Part shown: piece by piece, positions 61,347 to 64,000 of the stretch
Layout of the letters: every line of letters starts with the position of its first letter
Position numbering within the stretch: position 1 is the first letter of the stretch
From: Enhydrobacter sp.
GTDB lineage: Bacteria > Pseudomonadota > Alphaproteobacteria > Reyranellales > Reyranellaceae
DNA: 64,000 nt
Reading direction: 5' to 3'
Assembly: GCA_026126105.1 (NCBI GenBank)
Contig: JAHCJV010000006.1
Location: forward strand, 1-64,000
The notes under the pieces: model-generated
Database searches by the model: none
What the model was told of the DNA's origin: nothing
Seen by the model: only the letters and a program-made list of their open reading frames with translations
Program-made: the position numbers and the translations under genes

Positions 61347-62084
61347 TCAAAGCCTGCCGATCAGCGCCTGCGCCGCCGCCGGATTGCGCACCTTGGCACC
61401 CGAGATGAAGTAGATGAACGTGTCGCCCTGCCTAGCCCAGGTCTTTGCCTTTTTCGCCCACTTGTCGAGCTCGGCGGGTTTGTAGCCGGTCTTCACTTTC
61501 TCCTCGGCGCCCATCAGGCGCGCATAGGTGAAGTCGGCGGTCGGCTCGTCGATCTCCGGGAAGTCCTTGTCGTGCGCGTAGACGATCGCAACATTTCGCT
61601 TGCGGCAGAGTTCGTAGAAGCGCTCGTCCTTGAACGTGTCGTTGCGCACCTCCAGCGCGTGGCGTAGCGGCAGCTTGCCGACTTTGTTCGGTAGCAGCTT
61701 GAGGAATGCTTCGATGTCCTCGGGGTCGAACTTCTTGGTCGCCATGAGCTGCCAGTTGATCGGTCCCAGGCGGTCGCCGAGCTCGACCAGCCCCTGATTT
61801 ACATAGCGCTCGATCGATTGCCCGGCGTCGGCCAGCACGCGCCGATTGGTGCAGAAGCGAGAAGCCTTCATCGCGAAGACGAAGCCGTCCGGCGTCTCGG
61901 CGCGCCACTTCGCCCAGCTCGCCGGCTTGAAACTCGAATAATAGGTCCCGTTGATCTCGATCGATGTGAGCTTGCGGCTCGCGTATTCGAGCTCGCGCTT
62001 CTGGGTGAGGTCGTCGGGATAGAACACGCCGCGCCACGGTTCGAAGGTCCAGCCGCCGACGCCGACATAGGTCTTGCCCGCCAT
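61347..62084 (-). CDS. DUF72 family protein
   Basis: A 245-residue TIM-barrel-like DUF72 protein: GVGGWTFEPWRGVFYP at the start, TSIEINGTYYSSFKPASWAKW and the late YFISGAKVRNPAAAQALI. The family is widespread and of unknown function. The start at 62084 follows GGAG with 6-base spacing; the frame is open upstream into the RND adaptor gene, which is rejected. It is divergent from the second RND pump. Confidence 0.85.
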   Translation of the reverse strand: MAGKTYVGVGGWTFEPWRGVFYPDDLTQKRELEYASRKLTSIEINGTYYSSFKPASWAKWRAETPDGFVFAMKASRFCTNRRVLADAGQSIERYVNQGLVELGDRLGPINWQLMATKKFDPEDIEAFLKLLPNKVGKLPLRHALEVRNDTFKDERFYELCRKRNVAIVYAHDKDFPEIDEPTADFTYARLMGAEEKVKTGYKPAELDKWAKKAKTWARQGDTFIYFISGAKVRNPAAAQALIGRL

Positions 62085-62107
62085 ACCGCGCTCCCATTGG
62101 AAACGGG

Positions 62108-63304
62108 ATGTGTATACTGCAAACAACTGGGCGAAAATGGTGGAACCGGGTGGTGGGATCGTCGACTCGTCTGATTGTGGCGCTGGCGTTTCTCGTCGGA
62201 TGCAGCGCCATGGCGCAGCAGCCGGGTGGGCCCCCGCCAGCGGTCGGAGTGGTCGCCGCGACGCGCCAGCCGGTGATCCAATCGACGGAGTATATCGCGC
62301 GCATCCAGGCGACGAACCGCGTGAACGTCGTGGCCCGCGTCGGAGCATATCTCGAGGAGGTGCTGTTCACCGAAGGTACGGAGGTAAAGAAAGGCGACCT
62401 GCTGTATCGACTTGAGCAGGGGCCATTCCGCGCCGATGTCCAGGCCAAGGAGGCGCTGGTTGCGCAGTTCAAAGCGCAGCGCAAGAACGCACAAGCGGTT
62501 CTCGAGCGAACCGAAGCGTTGCTCAAGACGCCAGCCGGCCAGAAAGCGGCCCATGATGCCGCGATCGCTGCCGAGCAGGCCCTGAGGGCACAGATTCTCG
62601 GCGCCGAGGCGCAGCTCCAGACGGCACAAATCAACCTCGACTACACCGAGATCAGGGCCCCGATCGACGGCAAGATCGGACGCACGGCCGTGACCGCCGG
62701 CAACTATGTCAGCAACAGCACGGGGACCCTGGTGTCGATCGTCAGCCAGGATCCGATGTACGTGCTCTTCCAGGTGCCCACACGCACGGTGATAGAGCTG
62801 CAGCGCCGCAGCGGAGGGAAGTCGAGCGCGCTCGTCATCCGCATCCGGCTGCCGGACGGCAGCCTCTACGACCGCACCGGCCGGCTCGATTTCGTCGACA
62901 ATTCGGTGACCGGCAACACCGACACGATGCTGCTGCGCGGCGCCGTGCCCAATCCTCGGCAAGGTGCGGGACGCGTGCTGGTCGATGGCCAGCTCGTGAC
63001 CGCGGTGCTGGAGGATGTCGAGCCGACCGATGCGCTGGCCGTGCCGCGCGCCGCGGTGCTGGCAGACCAGGAGGGCGATTATGTCTTCGTGGTTGGCAAG
63101 GACGACAAGGCCGAGAAGCGCCGCGTGAAGCTCGGCCAGTCGACTCCGGCGTTCGCCGCCGTAACCAGTGGCCTGACCGACGGCGAGAGCGTGATCGTCG
63201 ACGGCATCCAGCGGGTCCGTCCCGGACAGCCAGTCTCGCCCGGACCGGCCGCGCCATCGGTCCAGCCGCCAGCGGGCACCGCACCAGCCGGCGCGCGGCC
63301 GTGA
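62108..63304 (+). CDS. RND efflux adaptor subunit, lipoprotein type
   Basis: A protein of up to 398 residues. A lipobox-like LVGC suggests an N-terminally lipidated adaptor. Lipoyl halves (YIARIQATNRVNVVARVGAYLEEVLFTEGTEVKKGDLLYRLE and AQINLDYTEIRAPIDGKIG), the hairpin and barrel follow. ATG 62108 is one possible start; GTG 62150 or 62153 would put the lipobox after a short leader, and a TATACT at 62113-62118 would then be the -10. It belongs to the MexE/AcrA group and overlaps the next gene by 4 bases. Confidence 0.85.
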   Translation: MCILQTTGRKWWNRVVGSSTRLIVALAFLVGCSAMAQQPGGPPPAVGVVAATRQPVIQSTEYIARIQATNRVNVVARVGAYLEEVLFTEGTEVKKGDLLYRLEQGPFRADVQAKEALVAQFKAQRKNAQAVLERTEALLKTPAGQKAAHDAAIAAEQALRAQILGAEAQLQTAQINLDYTEIRAPIDGKIGRTAVTAGNYVSNSTGTLVSIVSQDPMYVLFQVPTRTVIELQRRSGGKSSALVIRIRLPDGSLYDRTGRLDFVDNSVTGNTDTMLLRGAVPNPRQGAGRVLVDGQLVTAVLEDVEPTDALAVPRAAVLADQEGDYVFVVGKDDKAEKRRVKLGQSTPAFAAVTSGLTDGESVIVDGIQRVRPGQPVSPGPAAPSVQPPAGTAPAGARP

Positions 63305-64000
63305 TCTCCGCCGCATTCATCCGTCGGCCACGTCTCGCCGTGGTCATCGCGATCATCATTACGCTGGCCGGCGGGTTGGCGATGCTGCGCATTCCGGTTG
63401 CGCAGTTCCCCGACATCGTGCCCCCGCGCGTTCAGGTGACGGCATTCTATCCCGGCGCTTCCGCAGCAGTCGTGGAAGCCGCTATCGCCCAGCCGCTCGA
63501 AGCCCAGATCGTCGGCGTCGACAAGATGATCTACATGAAGTCGACGAGCGGCAACGACGGCAGTTACAGCCTTACCGTGTCCTTTGCGGTCGGCACCAAT
63601 CCCGATACCGCCGCGGTCAATGTCAACAACCGGGTGCAGACGGCGCTGCCGCAGCTTCCGCAGGCGGTGCAGGTCCAGGGCCTGACGGTAATCAAGCGTT
63701 CGGCCGCGATCCTGCAGTTCCTGAACCTCTATAGCGAGACCGGCAAGCTCTCGCCCGTCGCGATCACCAGCTATGCCACCATCAACGTGCTCGACGAGCT
63801 GTCACGGGTACCGGGCGTCGGGCAGGCCCTGCTTTTCGGCAGGCTCAACTACTCGATGCGCATCTGGTTCGACACCCAGCGTCTCACCAGCCTCAATCTG
63901 GCGCCGTCCGACGTGGTGCAGGCGATACAGCAGCAGAATATCCAGGCCCCGGTCGGGCGTATCGGCTCGCGGCCTGTGCCCAACGACCAGCAGTTCCAGC
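63301..64000 (+). CDS. RND efflux permease, 5' part
   Basis: The first 233 codons of an AcrB/MexF-type HAE1 pump, starting at GTG overlapping the adaptor stop (GTGA). Seen are the N-terminal helix FIRRPRLAVVIAIIITLAGGLAML and the porter-domain start (YPGASAAVVEAAIAQPLEAQIVGVDKMIYMKSTSGNDGSY). TM4 and the proton-relay Asp are outside the window. It is a different branch from the MdtB-like pump at 25-28 kb, with the VDKMIYM phrase of the multidrug-type pumps. Confidence 0.9.
   Translation, partial: MISAAFIRRPRLAVVIAIIITLAGGLAMLRIPVAQFPDIVPPRVQVTAFYPGASAAVVEAAIAQPLEAQIVGVDKMIYMKSTSGNDGSYSLTVSFAVGTNPDTAAVNVNNRVQTALPQLPQAVQVQGLTVIKRSAAILQFLNLYSETGKLSPVAITSYATINVLDELSRVPGVGQALLFGRLNYSMRIWFDTQRLTSLNLAPSDVVQAIQQQNIQAPVGRIGSRPVPNDQQFQ

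Overview
The window is GC-rich, gene-dense chromosomal DNA from an alphaproteobacterium. The evidence is the ATPase zeta-subunit (DUF1476) gene, the purC-purS-purQ-purL-bolA-grxD gene order, an ethylmalonyl-CoA mutase, strong third-position GC bias that opens long antisense frames, and a 'PERSEGS'-type intergenic repeat. The mix of orphan solute-binding proteins, amidases and RND pumps would suit a soil or water rhizobial or Reyranella-like lineage, but the genus is only a guess. I see no tRNA, rRNA, CRISPR array, phage or insertion sequence.

Layout. 1-3.1 kb: the 3' end of a MetE-type methyltransferase, an Asp/Glu racemase, a PRC-barrel protein and small membrane proteins. 3.1-7.4 kb (minus): two translationally coupled paralogous amidases and a TTC38-type TPR protein. 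7.4-11.3 kb: a small secreted protein, a DUF4743/Nudix protein, a hotdog-like protein and ethylmalonyl-CoA mutase, whose promoter overlaps a PhaR-like palindrome. 11.3-15.5 kb: a DUF898 membrane protein with an M48 protease, a fused cytochrome c and a lone HlyD-like adaptor. 15.5-21.2 kb: an enolase-superfamily enzyme, citramalate synthase and an EmrAB-type pump. 21.2-23.7 kb: a lipoprotein, a SpoU methyltransferase, an OsmC protein and rpsD with promoter, leader hairpin and terminator.

23.7-34.5 kb (plus): a tripartite RND pump is followed after 9 bases by a catabolic gene run: AMI1-type amidase, hexapeptide acetyltransferase, HpxZ/AtzH-like protein, amidohydrolase and two tandem peptide-type solute-binding proteins. 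34.6-38.4 kb: an NMT1-type binding protein, a divergent HxlR regulator and flavodoxin/WrbA-like pair, a long inverted repeat and a third peptide-type binding protein. None of these binding proteins has a permease or ATPase nearby.

38.6-50.7 kb: a DODA-type dioxygenase, then grxD, bolA, purL, purQ, purS and purC on the minus strand. A block of about 5 kb (di-iron protein, panC, SAM methyltransferase, GT2 glycosyltransferase, MaoC-type dehydratase) separates these from the zeta-subunit gene and purB. 50.8-58.6 kb: HAD phosphatase, MarC protein, lectin-fold secreted protein, FAH-family hydrolase, SNase-like protein, TetR regulator with HSL-type esterase, membrane adenylate cyclase, gamma-glutamylcyclotransferase and VOC protein. 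58.6-61.3 kb (minus): DUF3072, DUF899, transglutaminase-like, AHSA1/SRPBCC and ArsR proteins, with a perfect palindrome over the ArsR start codon. 61.3-64 kb: a DUF72 protein and a second RND pump whose permease runs off the window.
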